A stretch of DNA of 64,000 nt from Novosphingobium resinovorum (GTDB lineage Bacteria > Pseudomonadota > Alphaproteobacteria > Sphingomonadales > Sphingomonadaceae), in contig NZ_BSFC01000019.1 in the NCBI RefSeq assembly GCF_027922145.1, positions 318,579-382,578 on the forward strand, read 5' to 3'. The position numbers were made by a program, and so were the translations under genes. Shown here in pieces: positions 42,195 through 50,792 of this stretch (within the stretch, counting starts at the first letter, position 1; each line of letters opens with the position of its first letter). The notes below the pieces were generated by a model, which ran no database searches, was not told where the DNA came from, and worked only from the letters and a program-made list of their open reading frames with translations.

Positions 42195-42300
42195 ATGGGG
42201 CTTCGACAGGCTCATCCGTGACCCGTCGACAAGCTCAGTGTGAGCGGGTGTAGTTGTAAACCTCTCAACGCCGCTCAGGCTGAGCTTGTCGAAGCCCCAT
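42195..42300. repeat. Dispersed repeat CCTTCGACAAGCTC family, inverted
   Basis: Arms starting at 42195 (GGGGCTTCGACAGGCTCA) and ending at 42300 (GAGCTTGTCGAAGCCCC) enclose a second internal unit. It lies between two minus-strand genes. Confidence 0.75.
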
Positions 42301-42746
42301 CAGCCCTTCTTGCCGACGATCCGCGCGATTTCGGCAGCGACGAGGCGTTCGACCATAGCCGGCAGGTTGCGGTCAAGCCATTCGGTCAGTGCCGGGCGGA
42401 GAAGCTCCTTGGCGAGCGCCTCCAGCGAGGTTTCTCCCGAACGGACGATCTGCGGCTGCGCGCCGGGCTCGGACAGCATGGCGAGCGCGGCGAGCGATTC
42501 GCGCATCGAATCGCGCGCCTGATCGTGCAGCAACGGGCCTTCGTCGGTCTCGCCCGCTGCGGTAATCTGCGAGGCTTCCTGGAGTTCGAGGACATCGTCC
42601 TCATCCTCGTCGGCGTAGAGCGGTTCCGGCTCGCGCATCAGGCGTTCGGTGCGGCTGGTACGGGTTTCGAGGCGGGAATCGCGCGCGATGACCTGCTTGA
42701 TCGACTGGAGGATCTCCTCGACCGAAGGTTCACCGTTCTGACGCAT
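42300..42746 (-). CDS. DUF2497 protein, PopZ-like
   Basis: A 148-residue protein of the family that includes the polar organiser PopZ. The N-terminal helix is EPSVEEILQSIKQVIARD. The middle is acidic and low-complexity (EPEPLYADEDEDDVLELQE), as in PopZ. The C-terminal oligomerisation helices are SLEALAKELLRPALTEWLDR and MVERLVAAEIARIV. In Caulobacter PopZ anchors ParB-parS at the pole. Lying about 10 kb from the predicted origin and next to tolC and pcm, a similar role is plausible but inferred. Confidence 0.88.
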   Translation of the reverse strand: MRQNGEPSVEEILQSIKQVIARDSRLETRTSRTERLMREPEPLYADEDEDDVLELQEASQITAAGETDEGPLLHDQARDSMRESLAALAMLSEPGAQPQIVRSGETSLEALAKELLRPALTEWLDRNLPAMVERLVAAEIARIVGKKG

Positions 42747-42798
42747 CTGCCTAAATCCCTGTAGTCCCGCGCATCCAAGTCCTTATCCGCAAACGGGA

Positions 42799-44262
42799 TC
42801 AGGGCTCCTGCGAAGCGGGAATGTTGCCGTCCTGCACCGGCGTGTCAACGGTGCGCGTGGACCGGGCCACTGGCGCATCGTCGTCGTCCCAGTCGAAGAA
42901 CTTGCCGCGCACGCGCTCGTAATTGACGTCGGGATCGTAGAGGGTGCCGCCGTCGAGGCCCAGATCGCGCGCCTCGGCCTTGCCCATCGCCGCGAGCAGG
43001 GAGAACCCGGCGACGTAGGCATTGCGCCGCGCCGTCACCAGCGTGACCTGCGCGTTCAGCAATTCCTGCTCGGCATTGAGGATGTCGAGGATCGTGCGCC
43101 GACCCACCGAATTCTCTGCCTTCACGCCTTCGAGGCTCAGCGTCGCCGCATCCACTGCGACTTGCGAGGAGCGGATCAGGTCGTTCGACGCGACGTAGGA
43201 GGTGAAGGCCGAGCGGACTTGCGCGATCACGTCGCGTTCGGTGGCGATTTCCTGCTCCAGCGTGGCCGAAGCCGTCGCCTGTGCCTGGCGACGCTGCGCG
43301 GCGGGAAGGCCGCCCTGGAAGATCGGGATCGACAGCTGCGCCCCGGCCTGCGCAGACGAATCGCTTTGCGCCACGCTCGCGTTCACCGCGCCGCGCGCCA
43401 GCGTGTTGAAGTAGTTGTTGTACGTGCCCTGGCCGAAGAGCCGTAGCGTCGGCAGGCGGCTGGCGCCCGCGACGTCGATGTCCTTGTCCGCGGCCTTGCT
43501 GCGTTCGCGTGCGGCGATGATGTCCGGGTTCGCATCGAGCGCGATCGTCGCCGCTTCGCTGGCGTTGGCGGGCAGGTTCGGCAGCGGCGGCGGCGCGTCG
43601 AGCGCTTCGGGTGCATGACCGACGAACCGGATGTAGGTTTCGCGCGCGGCGGCAAGGTTGGCTTCCGCCGTCAGCAGGTCGCTCTTCGCAGTCGCTAGGC
43701 GCGACTGCGATTGGGCGACGTCGGTGCGCGTGAGGTTGCCGATCTGGAACCGGTCGTTGGTCGCATCGAGATTGGTCTGGAGAACCGCCACGTTCTTGCG
43801 GTTAAGTCCGGCGATCGCTTCCGTGCGGATCACGTCCATGTACGCCGCGACGACCTGCGAGAAGACGGAAGCCTCCGTGCCGCGCAGATCGGCCTGACCG
43901 GCGCCGACGCGCAGCTTGGCAGCCTTGACGCGGTTCTTGACCGCGCCGCCCGAATAGATCGGCACGCCCAGTTGGGCATCCGCCGTGAATATCTTCGACG
44001 GAGCCGTGAGCGAGTTTTCGCTCTGCTTCAGGTTCTTGGTGTAAGTTTCGGTCGTGCTGAGGCTGGGTAGCCCTGCAGCCTTGGCGATCGGCACGCCTTC
44101 GTCGGTGGCGCGCTGCTGGGCGCGCGCCGATTCCAGCGTGGGATTGGTCTGATAGGCGGAAACGAGCGCATCGCGCAGGGTGTCGGCCCGCGCAGGCGCG
44201 CCGGCCGTCAGTATCAGACATCCCCCCGCGAGCAGCCCGGAACGCCACGCGATCCGGGCCAT
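42799..44262 (-). CDS. tolC: TolC family outer-membrane channel
   Basis: A 487-residue outer-membrane factor for type I secretion or efflux. The signal peptide is near ARIAWRSGLLAGGCLILTAG. Two OEP repeats follow: TNPTLESARAQQRATDEGVP with YSGGAVKNRVKAAKLR, and ANPDIIAARERSKAADKDID with FQGGLPAAQRRQAQATAS. GRRTILDILNAEQELLNAQV is a TolC hallmark. The acidic and basic tail ends GNIPASQEP. It lies two bases after pcm and 52 bases before the PopZ-like gene; no transporter partner is in the window. Confidence 0.93.
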   Translation of the reverse strand: MARIAWRSGLLAGGCLILTAGAPARADTLRDALVSAYQTNPTLESARAQQRATDEGVPIAKAAGLPSLSTTETYTKNLKQSENSLTAPSKIFTADAQLGVPIYSGGAVKNRVKAAKLRVGAGQADLRGTEASVFSQVVAAYMDVIRTEAIAGLNRKNVAVLQTNLDATNDRFQIGNLTRTDVAQSQSRLATAKSDLLTAEANLAAARETYIRFVGHAPEALDAPPPLPNLPANASEAATIALDANPDIIAARERSKAADKDIDVAGASRLPTLRLFGQGTYNNYFNTLARGAVNASVAQSDSSAQAGAQLSIPIFQGGLPAAQRRQAQATASATLEQEIATERDVIAQVRSAFTSYVASNDLIRSSQVAVDAATLSLEGVKAENSVGRRTILDILNAEQELLNAQVTLVTARRNAYVAGFSLLAAMGKAEARDLGLDGGTLYDPDVNYERVRGKFFDWDDDDAPVARSTRTVDTPVQDGNIPASQEP

Positions 44263-44264
44263 GC

Positions 44265-44870
44265 TCAGAAGCTCCAGCGTTTGGGAGCGGCGAATTCGGG
44301 AAGCACGGGAATCCCCAGCTCCGCCAGCGGCAGCAGCGAGGTCACGCCGCCTGCCTTGGTGCCGGCCGCAAGGCGGGTCACGCCGCGATCGGTCACGCCG
44401 GTGACCACGCGGCCACCCTCGGCGAGACGTGCGGAGAGGGCATCGGGGAGCACTTCGATGGCGCCGTCGATGACGATGAGGTCGTATGCGCCCGAAGCGG
44501 CTTCATCGGCAGCGGCAGGTGCTACCGCGTCGAGCGAGCCGACCAGCGGACGCAGCAGCGTGGCGAGGTAGCCTTCGCCGTCGCCGACGATCAGCGCCTT
44601 GTCGGTCTTCGCCGGAGCGGCTTCCTGCAGCATCTTGCCCTGCACCAGCGGGGCGCCGAGGAACTTGCCTTCGCCCAGCGGCACGGCGCGGTCGATATAG
44701 GCGGCGTCGCGCAGCTCGGCGGGCACGAAGTTTTCACGTGGAACACCGGCCATCGCTTCCAGCACCCAGGGCTCGTTCACGCCGCTGGTGCGCAGCTGGC
44801 TGACGATCATGGCGCGACGGGCGGCAGAAAAGTCGGTGGCAGGAGCCGACCGGTCCTCGGTCAAGGTCAT
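44265..44870 (-). CDS. pcm: Protein-L-isoaspartate O-methyltransferase family protein
   Basis: A 201-residue SAM-dependent methyltransferase-like protein. ARRAMIVSQLRTSGVNEPWV, MAGVPRENFVPAELRDAAYI and LGEGKFLGAPLVQGKMLQEA match PCMT. The SAM loop is VGDGEGYLATLL, where typical enzymes have GTGSGY, so activity may be altered. A 14-of-16 parS-like site lies in its coding region. Upstream it diverges from the fumarase gene across 224 bases. Confidence 0.88.
   Translation of the reverse strand: MTLTEDRSAPATDFSAARRAMIVSQLRTSGVNEPWVLEAMAGVPRENFVPAELRDAAYIDRAVPLGEGKFLGAPLVQGKMLQEAAPAKTDKALIVGDGEGYLATLLRPLVGSLDAVAPAAADEAASGAYDLIVIDGAIEVLPDALSARLAEGGRVVTGVTDRGVTRLAAGTKAGGVTSLLPLAELGIPVLPEFAAPKRWSF
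44730..44745. promoter_or_regulatory. parS-like site in pcm (GTTTTCACGTGGAACA)
   Basis: It matches TGTTTCACGTGGAACA at 14 of 16 positions, with both mismatches at the outer left end. It lies about 12 kb right of the predicted origin. Confidence 0.7.
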
Positions 44871-45094
44871 TCGTGTATTCCCTCACTCGCTCGCGGGGCT
44901 TGCGGCAGATCGCTGCAATCGCGAAGACGACACTATGGGGCCGCTTCTATGCGAACCGGCCTCTCAGGCCAAGCCCCATGAAACAACGCCCGTCGATCCG
45001 ATCAAGCACTTTGACGATCACGCCCATGCGGCTTATGGAGCGGCAAAAATCCGACGTTATCCGCCAGATCGGGCCAAGAAGACCGGAGAATTCC

Positions 45095-46615
45095 ATGACA
45101 GAAATGGTGACCATCCGCGAAGAGGACCTCATCGAGTCCGTCGCCGACGCATTGCAGTATATCAGCTACTACCACCCGATGGATTACATCCGCGCGCTGG
45201 GCGACGCCTACGAAGCGGAGCAGGGCCCGGCGGCCAAGGACGCCATCGCCCAGATCCTGACCAACAGCCGCATGTGCGCCGAGGGTCACCGCCCGATCTG
45301 CCAGGACACCGGCATCGTCAACGTCTTCATCGAGTGGGGCCAGAATTGCCGCCTCGAGTCCGAGCGCAGCTTGCAAGACGTCGTCGATGACGGCGTGCGC
45401 CGCGCCTACAACCACCCCGAGAACAAGCTGCGCGCCTCGGTGCTGGCCGACCCCGCCTTCACCCGCCGCAACACCAAGGACAACACTCCTTGCGTGCTGT
45501 CGGTGGAGATGGTCCCGGGCTCGAAAATCTCGGTCGACGTCGCGGCCAAGGGCGGCGGGTCTGAGAACAAGTCCAAGTTCAAGATGATGAATCCCAGCGA
45601 TTCCATCGTCGACTGGGTGATCGAGATGCTGCCGCAGATGGGGGCTGGCTGGTGCCCGCCGGGCATGCTGGGCATCGGCATCGGCGGCACCGCCGAGCAT
45701 TGCGTCAAGCTCGCCAAGCAGAGCCTGATGGAGCCGATCGACATGGCGCAGCTGAAGCAGCGCGGCCCACAGAACGACATCGAGGCGCTGCGCATCGAAA
45801 TCTTCGACAAGGTCAACGCGCTGGGTATCGGCGCGCAGGGCCTCGGCGGCCTTGCCACGATCCTCGACGTCAAGATCCTCGACTGGCCGTGCCATGCCGC
45901 GGGCAAGCCCGTCGCGATGATCCCGAACTGCGCCGCCACCCGCCACGCGCACTTCACGCTGGACGGTTCCGGCCCGAGCTTCCTCGAGACGCCGAACCTC
46001 GACGAGTGGCCCAAGGTCGAGTGGAAGCCGAGCAAGGAAGCGATCAAGGTCAACCTCGACACGCTGACCGCTGAGGAAGTCCAGAGCTGGAAGCAGGGCG
46101 ATCGCCTGTTGCTCAACGGCAAGATGCTGACCGGGCGCGACGCCGCGCACAAGCGCATCGCCGACATGCTGGCCAAGGGCGAGGAACTGCCGGTCGATTT
46201 CAAGGGCCGCGTGATCTACTACGTCGGCCCGGTCGATCCGGTGCGCGAGGAAGTCGTCGGCCCGGCCGGCCCGACCACCGCCACCCGCATGGACAAGTTC
46301 TCCGACACCATGCTCGACCTCGGCCTGCTCGCCAGCATCGGCAAGTCCGAGCGCGGCCCGGCGGCGACCGAGTCCATCGCCAAGCACAAGTCGGCCTATC
46401 TGATGGCGGTTGGCGGCGCGGCCTACCTCGTCGCCCGCGCGATCAAGGAAGCCAAGGTCGTCGGCTTCGCGGACCTCGGCATGGAGGCGATCTACGAATT
46501 CACCGTGCAGGACATGCCGGTGACCGTGGCCGTCGATTCCGAAGGCAAGAACGTCCACACGCTGGCCCCGCCGGTGTGGAAGACGAAGATCGCCGAGGAA
46601 CACCTGCTGGTGTGA
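45095..46615 (+). CDS. Class I fumarate hydratase (4Fe-4S)
   Basis: A 506-residue iron-sulfur fumarase that hydrates fumarate to malate in the TCA cycle. The alpha domain carries the three cluster cysteines in RPICQDTGIVNVF, GAGWCPPGMLGIGIGG and MIPNCAATRHAHFTLDG. The beta domain has YYVGPVDPVREEVVGPAGPT and DLGMEAIYEFTVQDMPV. The ATG at 45095 follows CGGAGAA; upstream in-frame sequence is not conserved. Monocistronic. Confidence 0.95.
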   Translation: MTEMVTIREEDLIESVADALQYISYYHPMDYIRALGDAYEAEQGPAAKDAIAQILTNSRMCAEGHRPICQDTGIVNVFIEWGQNCRLESERSLQDVVDDGVRRAYNHPENKLRASVLADPAFTRRNTKDNTPCVLSVEMVPGSKISVDVAAKGGGSENKSKFKMMNPSDSIVDWVIEMLPQMGAGWCPPGMLGIGIGGTAEHCVKLAKQSLMEPIDMAQLKQRGPQNDIEALRIEIFDKVNALGIGAQGLGGLATILDVKILDWPCHAAGKPVAMIPNCAATRHAHFTLDGSGPSFLETPNLDEWPKVEWKPSKEAIKVNLDTLTAEEVQSWKQGDRLLLNGKMLTGRDAAHKRIADMLAKGEELPVDFKGRVIYYVGPVDPVREEVVGPAGPTTATRMDKFSDTMLDLGLLASIGKSERGPAATESIAKHKSAYLMAVGGAAYLVARAIKEAKVVGFADLGMEAIYEFTVQDMPVTVAVDSEGKNVHTLAPPVWKTKIAEEHLLV

Positions 46616-46679
46616 TTTCTTTCCCGTGACCCCGGCGCGCGCCGTCGGGGTCACGGAACTGCCCTCACACACCCACCTG

Positions 46680-46754
46680 CGTCATTGCGAGCGTAGCGAA
46701 GCAATCCAGGGCCGCGTAAACCGCCCTGGATTGCTTCGCTACGCTCGCAATGAC
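46680..46754. repeat. GTCATTGCGAGC palindromic element, copy 8
   Basis: Lies between fumarase and the histidine kinase, both plus strand. The variable dinucleotide is GT. An open frame continues from it into the kinase, but those residues are repeat-derived. Confidence 0.9.
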
Positions 46755-46856
46755 AAAACGGGGGGCGTGAGCTGCCAGCCCCCTTCGACCAACGACAATC
46801 TCCGTCCGATGGAAGGTGTGGTGCGACGAACCGTTTTCGCGCTAGACCGGGCGGTA

Positions 46857-48185
46857 ATGTCCGAAGCAGCACCCCCTCCCCGCGTTCCGGCGCGGCTCGT
46901 CCTCCTGTCGCTGGCGGCCTTGTGGGCCTGCTACTTCATCGTGGCCAGCTTGCGCGGTCTGGTCATGGGGTTCGACCTCGACTGGTCGTTCCTGTCGCGG
47001 CGCCTGACGATCTGCATCGTCTCGATGCTGGTAATGGCCGCCGTCTGGCCGCTGCTGCAGCTGCTGGATCGCAAATCGGGCCGGGTCCGCTTCGCCATCG
47101 TGCTGATCGGCGCGTTCCCGCTGTCGCTGGTGCTCAGCATCGTCAACGACGTGATCTTCTCCGACATTGAACGCCCGGCAGCCTACGGCAGCGAGGAAGA
47201 TGCGGCAGCGGTGGCTGCGGGCAACGTGCGCATCACGCAGGACGAGGCCGGCAACATCCTGGTGGACCTGCCCAAGATCCTGCCGCCGCCCGCTCCCCCC
47301 GCCCCGCCAGCACCTGGCTCCAGCGAGGTTCCGGACGAGCCGACGGATGCGCCGAGCGAGGAAAGCGGCGCAGCCCGGCCGCAGCATTCCTCGGCGATCA
47401 CGATCAAGACCAACTCTGCCCTCGGCGCCAATTTCGGGCGCTGGGCGAACATCGCCGACACGGCGTTCGGACGCTACTTCCTCGTGCTCGCGTGGGTGGC
47501 GCTCTACTTCGCGCTCGCCAAGGCCGAGGAGGCCCGCGCGGCAGAACGGCGCGAGGGCGAATACCGCCGCGCCGCCGAACAGGCCGAACTGCGTTCGCTG
47601 CGCTATCAGGTGAATCCGCATTTCCTGTTCAACACGCTCAATTCGCTGTCGGCGCTGGTCATGGTCGGACGGCAGGACGATGCCGAAGAGATGATCCAGA
47701 CGCTGTCGACGTTCTACCGCCGCACTTTGTCAGGTGATCCCACCAACGATCTTTCGCTGGTTGACGAGATAGAGCTGCAGCGCCTTTACTTCGCGATCGA
47801 GGCAGTCCGCTTCCCCAATCGATTGCTAACGCATATCGATATTGACGAGGCCGTTCTCGATGCGAAAGTTCCGGGCATGATATTGCAACCGCTCGTCGAG
47901 AATTCCGTGAAGTATGCCGTCGCCGCGACGCAGCGGCCGGTGACCATTGCCATCGAGGCGCGGCGCGAGGGTGGCCAGCTCGTCGTCGCCGTCCATGACG
48001 ATGGACCCGGAGAGATGAGCGGCGAGTTGAAGATCAAGACCGAGGGCTGCGGCATCGGCCTCAACAACGTGCGCGACCGCCTGCGGGCGCGTTACGGGGA
48101 GGCTGCGACGATCTCCTACGGCAAGCGCCCGAACGGCGGTTTCGCGACGATCCTGCGCATGCCGCTGGAGGCGGGTAATGTCTGA
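46857..48185 (+). CDS. LytS/YehU-type sensor histidine kinase
   Basis: A 442-residue membrane kinase. Four hydrophobic segments are visible: LVLLSLAALWACYFIVASL, LTICIVSMLVMAAVWPLLQL, VRFAIVLIGAFPLSLVLSIV and GRYFLVLAWVALYFALA. A Pro-rich linker (PPPAPPAPPAPG) lies between the third and fourth. The His_kinase domain has the phospho-acceptor motif YQVNPHFLFNTLNSLSALVM, and the ATPase has LVENSVKYAV and CGIGLNNVRDRL. The ATG at 46857 is preferred over 46809, which lacks a ribosome-binding site. It overlaps the LytTR regulator by eight bases. Confidence 0.9.
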   Translation: MSEAAPPPRVPARLVLLSLAALWACYFIVASLRGLVMGFDLDWSFLSRRLTICIVSMLVMAAVWPLLQLLDRKSGRVRFAIVLIGAFPLSLVLSIVNDVIFSDIERPAAYGSEEDAAAVAAGNVRITQDEAGNILVDLPKILPPPAPPAPPAPGSSEVPDEPTDAPSEESGAARPQHSSAITIKTNSALGANFGRWANIADTAFGRYFLVLAWVALYFALAKAEEARAAERREGEYRRAAEQAELRSLRYQVNPHFLFNTLNSLSALVMVGRQDDAEEMIQTLSTFYRRTLSGDPTNDLSLVDEIELQRLYFAIEAVRFPNRLLTHIDIDEAVLDAKVPGMILQPLVENSVKYAVAATQRPVTIAIEARREGGQLVVAVHDDGPGEMSGELKIKTEGCGIGLNNVRDRLRARYGEAATISYGKRPNGGFATILRMPLEAGNV

Positions 48186-48933
48186 GCCCGAAGGCGCCGC
48201 GCCCGCCGCTCCCCTGCGCACCCTGATCGTCGACGACGAGCCGCTGGCTGTCGAGCGCATGCAGGTGATCTGCTCCCGGATCGAAGGGATTTCCGTGATC
48301 GGCACGGCGAGCGACGGCCAGGCCGCGTTGCGCCTGATCGATGCGCTGACGCCCGACCTGGTGCTGCTCGACCTGACGATGCCGGAGACCGACGGGCTCA
48401 CCGTGGCGCGCACGCTGGGCGGCCGGCCGGACGCTCCGGCGGTGATCTTCGTGACCGCGCACGATGAGTTCGCGGTCGAGGCGTTCGATCTCGATGCGGT
48501 GGACTATGTCCTCAAGCCGGTGGCGCCTGATCGCCTGCAGCGCGCCGTGACCCGCGTGGTGTCGCGCCGGGGCGAGCGGGCTCAGGTTCCGGCGCTCAGC
48601 CAGTGGCTCGACGAATTCTGGGTGCCGCACCGATCCGAACTGGTGCGCGTGCCCGCCGCCGAGGTCCAGCGCATCGATGCCGAGCGCGATTACGTGCGCC
48701 TGCATGTGGGGACGCAAAGCTACCTGCTGCTCCAGACCATCACGAGTCTGGAGGAGCGCCTCGACCCTGAGCGGTTCATCCGTATCCATCGCAGTTGCAT
48801 CCTGCAGCGCAGCCACGTTTCGGGCTTGCGTCACGAGGGGCTTGGCGTCTGGTCGGCGGAAACGGCGGACGGAGAGGCCTTGCGGATCGGTCGAACGTAT
48901 CTTCCCGGCGTAAAGAAAATGGCGGGCCGCTAA
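48178..48933 (+). CDS. LytTR-family response regulator
   Basis: A 251-residue regulator. The receiver domain has LIVDDEPLAVERMQ, the phospho-acceptor Asp65 in LVLLDLTMPETDG and the Lys113 in DYVLKPVAP. The C-terminal LytTR DNA-binding domain (about 145-250) has RIDAERDYVRLHVG, ITSLEERLDPERFIRIHRSC and RIGRTYLPGVKKM. It is the partner of the overlapping kinase; the regulated genes are unknown. Confidence 0.94.
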   Translation: MSEPEGAAPAAPLRTLIVDDEPLAVERMQVICSRIEGISVIGTASDGQAALRLIDALTPDLVLLDLTMPETDGLTVARTLGGRPDAPAVIFVTAHDEFAVEAFDLDAVDYVLKPVAPDRLQRAVTRVVSRRGERAQVPALSQWLDEFWVPHRSELVRVPAAEVQRIDAERDYVRLHVGTQSYLLLQTITSLEERLDPERFIRIHRSCILQRSHVSGLRHEGLGVWSAETADGEALRIGRTYLPGVKKMAGR

Positions 48934-48952
48934 GCCCGCCATCAGGATTTTT
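48919..48952 (+). terminator. Intrinsic terminator overlapping the regulator stop codon
   Basis: ATGGCGGGC (48919-48927) pairs with GCCCGCCAT (48934-48942), and TTTTT follows after CAGGA. The left arm is the last coding bases and the stop lies in the loop. Confidence 0.82.
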
Positions 48953-48998
48953 CCGGGTCTTTTCTTCTTTTGGGACCTGGATTGATGGGGTTTAAGCC

Positions 48999-49322
48999 TT
49001 AGCCGCCGAGGCGGGTGTCGTCGGCCTTGTCGATCGCGGCGGCGACCTGCTGCTGCACGTTCAGGCGGGCCTGACGGTAGCACTCGGTGTCGACGTTGCT
49101 GTCGATGTGGGTGCCCGTCGTCGGGCGGCTGACGCGGCAGACGCTGCGGGCGGCCTTGTTGATACGCTTCTGCAGCATGCCCTGCCCTTCGACGGTGCCG
49201 AGGTCGAGGTCGGCGTAGCGGACTTCGACGCTCTTGGCGAAGGCGGCCGGGGCCGAGAACAGGCCGACGGTGCAGAGGGCTGCGGCGGCGAAGATGGCGG
49301 TCTTGGGTGCGGTCTTGAACAT
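48999..49322 (-). CDS. UrcA family exported protein
   Basis: A 107-residue exported protein. The signal peptide runs TAIFAAAALCTVGLFSAPAA to AFA. The mature part has VEVRYADLDLGTVEGQGMLQ, then RINKAARSVCRV and DTECYRQARLNVQQQVAAAI, with the two conserved cysteines of UrcA proteins. The family is named for a uranium-responsive Caulobacter gene; function is unknown. A strong GAGGAGG precedes the ATG, next to a CACGG/CCGTG hairpin (49337-49352). Confidence 0.9.
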   Translation of the reverse strand: MFKTAPKTAIFAAAALCTVGLFSAPAAFAKSVEVRYADLDLGTVEGQGMLQKRINKAARSVCRVSRPTTGTHIDSNVDTECYRQARLNVQQQVAAAIDKADDTRLGG

Positions 49323-49588
49323 GGTATTTTCCTCCTCACGGTGTGAGCCGTGGGGAAGAACTGTGTTCCGTCCGGCTCGATGAGTGTGATGTGCCTCACA
49401 TCCGGCACACGATCACGCGAAGGTCGATTGCGGGCAGAAGTGATCCGACGAAGGCGCAGGCGGACGGACCAACGACATTTGTAGTCGACGAACGACATGC
49501 AAGATGATGACGCGTCGTGCGCCACGGGCGATCGAATCGTGCGCAATGCGGTGGCGCTGCCGCCGCGCAGTCGATAGACTGGCCGCAC

Positions 49589-49858
49589 ATGACCCCCCTG
49601 ATCCTCGTATTCTGCCTCGGAATCGTCAATTTCGCCGCGCACAAGGCGCTGCTCGAAAGCAACCACCCGATGCTGATGCATGTGCCGTGGTTCTTCCAGG
49701 CGCTTGGCGGGCGGCTGAGCCTCATCGTCGAGTTCGTGATGCTGGTGGGTGTGATGATCGTCGCGGCGTCGGGATCGACCGGCTGGGCGCTGCTCTACGC
49801 GCTCTATACTGCCCTCAATGGCGTGTCCGCCTGGCTGGTCTTCAGCGGGCGCGTTTGA
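49589..49858 (+). CDS. Small membrane protein, three hydrophobic segments
   Basis: An 89-residue protein with hydrophobic stretches MTPLILVFCLGIVNFAAHKA, SLIVEFVMLVGVMIVAASGS and GWALLYALYTALNGVSAWLV. No family is recognised. The ATG at 49589 begins the first helix; upstream in-frame sequence looks non-coding. It precedes the lipid kinase gene by 49 bases and may be in its operon. Confidence 0.78.
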   Translation: MTPLILVFCLGIVNFAAHKALLESNHPMLMHVPWFFQALGGRLSLIVEFVMLVGVMIVAASGSTGWALLYALYTALNGVSAWLVFSGRV

Positions 49859-49907
49859 AGGGAACTTCGCCGGGGAACCCTGCCCCGGCTCGGGCGCTTG
49901 TGCGGGC

Positions 49908-50792
49908 ATGACTTCAAACGGCACATCTTCGGCAAAGGTCTGGCTCGTCTGCAACGCGGCCAGCGGCAGCAACAACGACGCGGCGGTGGAGGAACTGCTC
50001 GCCGCCTTCGAGGCGGCTGGCCTCGGCTCTGACCGGGTGCTGCGCTTTCCCGACGATCCCGCCCCTCAGCCCGCCGATCTCGATGCGGCGGGCGTGGACA
50101 TGCTGGCGGTATTCGGCGGTGATGGCACGACGCACTCGGTGGTCATGGAGGCCTATGGCTGGGGCGGTGCCGTGCTGGTGCTGCCGGGCGGGACGATGAA
50201 CCTCCTCGCCAAGCGCATGCACGGCGACGTACCTGCGCCCGAGATCGTCGCGCGACTTTCCGGCGCGGCCCTGAGCACGGTGCGTCCGCCGGTGATCGTC
50301 TCCCGCCACGGCATCGGCCTCACCGGCGCGCTCGCCGGGCCGGGGACGGTGTGGAACGAAGTGCGCGAGGCGATGCGCGCGATGAACGTGATCGATTTCG
50401 TCGCCTCGACGCGCGAGGCGATCGCCCAGTCCGCGAACGGCCCGAAAGTCATGTGCGCCGAGGTCGGTAGTACGGAGGTCGACGGGGGACGAGAGGAAGG
50501 CTATGCCGCGATCACGGTTGTTCCCAAGGACGACGGCCTGCGAGCGAACGGCTATTATGCCGAGTCGCTGGGGGACTACGCCGGGCAAGGCATCGCCCTG
50601 CTCAACCGTAACTTTCGCGACGGCCCGCACGACGAACTGGGCCGTCACCCCAGGCTGCGGCTGGTCTGCCCCACGGGCGAGCCGATGGGCCTGCTGATAG
50701 ACGGCGAGCCGTTCGACGGCGCCGCCGAGGAAATTTTCGAACTGGGCACCTGCGAGGTCGACCTGGTGACGACGAAGGAGTTCGACGGATAA
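49908..50792 (+). CDS. Diacylglycerol/lipid kinase family protein
   Basis: A 294-residue kinase. The DAGK catalytic domain shows VCNAASGSNN, the nucleotide-binding MLAVFGGDGTTHSVVMEAYG and LPGGTMNLLAKRMHG. A C-terminal beta domain ends with GLLIDGEPFDGAAEEIFELG. It would phosphorylate a membrane lipid such as diacylglycerol. Its stop overlaps the start of the metallophosphoesterase gene by one base (TAATG), suggesting linked functions in lipid metabolism. Confidence 0.9.
   Translation: MTSNGTSSAKVWLVCNAASGSNNDAAVEELLAAFEAAGLGSDRVLRFPDDPAPQPADLDAAGVDMLAVFGGDGTTHSVVMEAYGWGGAVLVLPGGTMNLLAKRMHGDVPAPEIVARLSGAALSTVRPPVIVSRHGIGLTGALAGPGTVWNEVREAMRAMNVIDFVASTREAIAQSANGPKVMCAEVGSTEVDGGREEGYAAITVVPKDDGLRANGYYAESLGDYAGQGIALLNRNFRDGPHDELGRHPRLRLVCPTGEPMGLLIDGEPFDGAAEEIFELGTCEVDLVTTKEFDG

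Noticed and set aside
45002..46672. Long minus-strand open frame of 556 codons
   Set aside because: Antisense to the class I fumarase, which has all cluster cysteines.
46626..46856. N-terminal extension of the histidine kinase
   Set aside because: The extra residues translate the GTCATTGCGAGC palindrome (HCERSEAIQ), so they are repeat-derived, and the transmembrane start is downstream.
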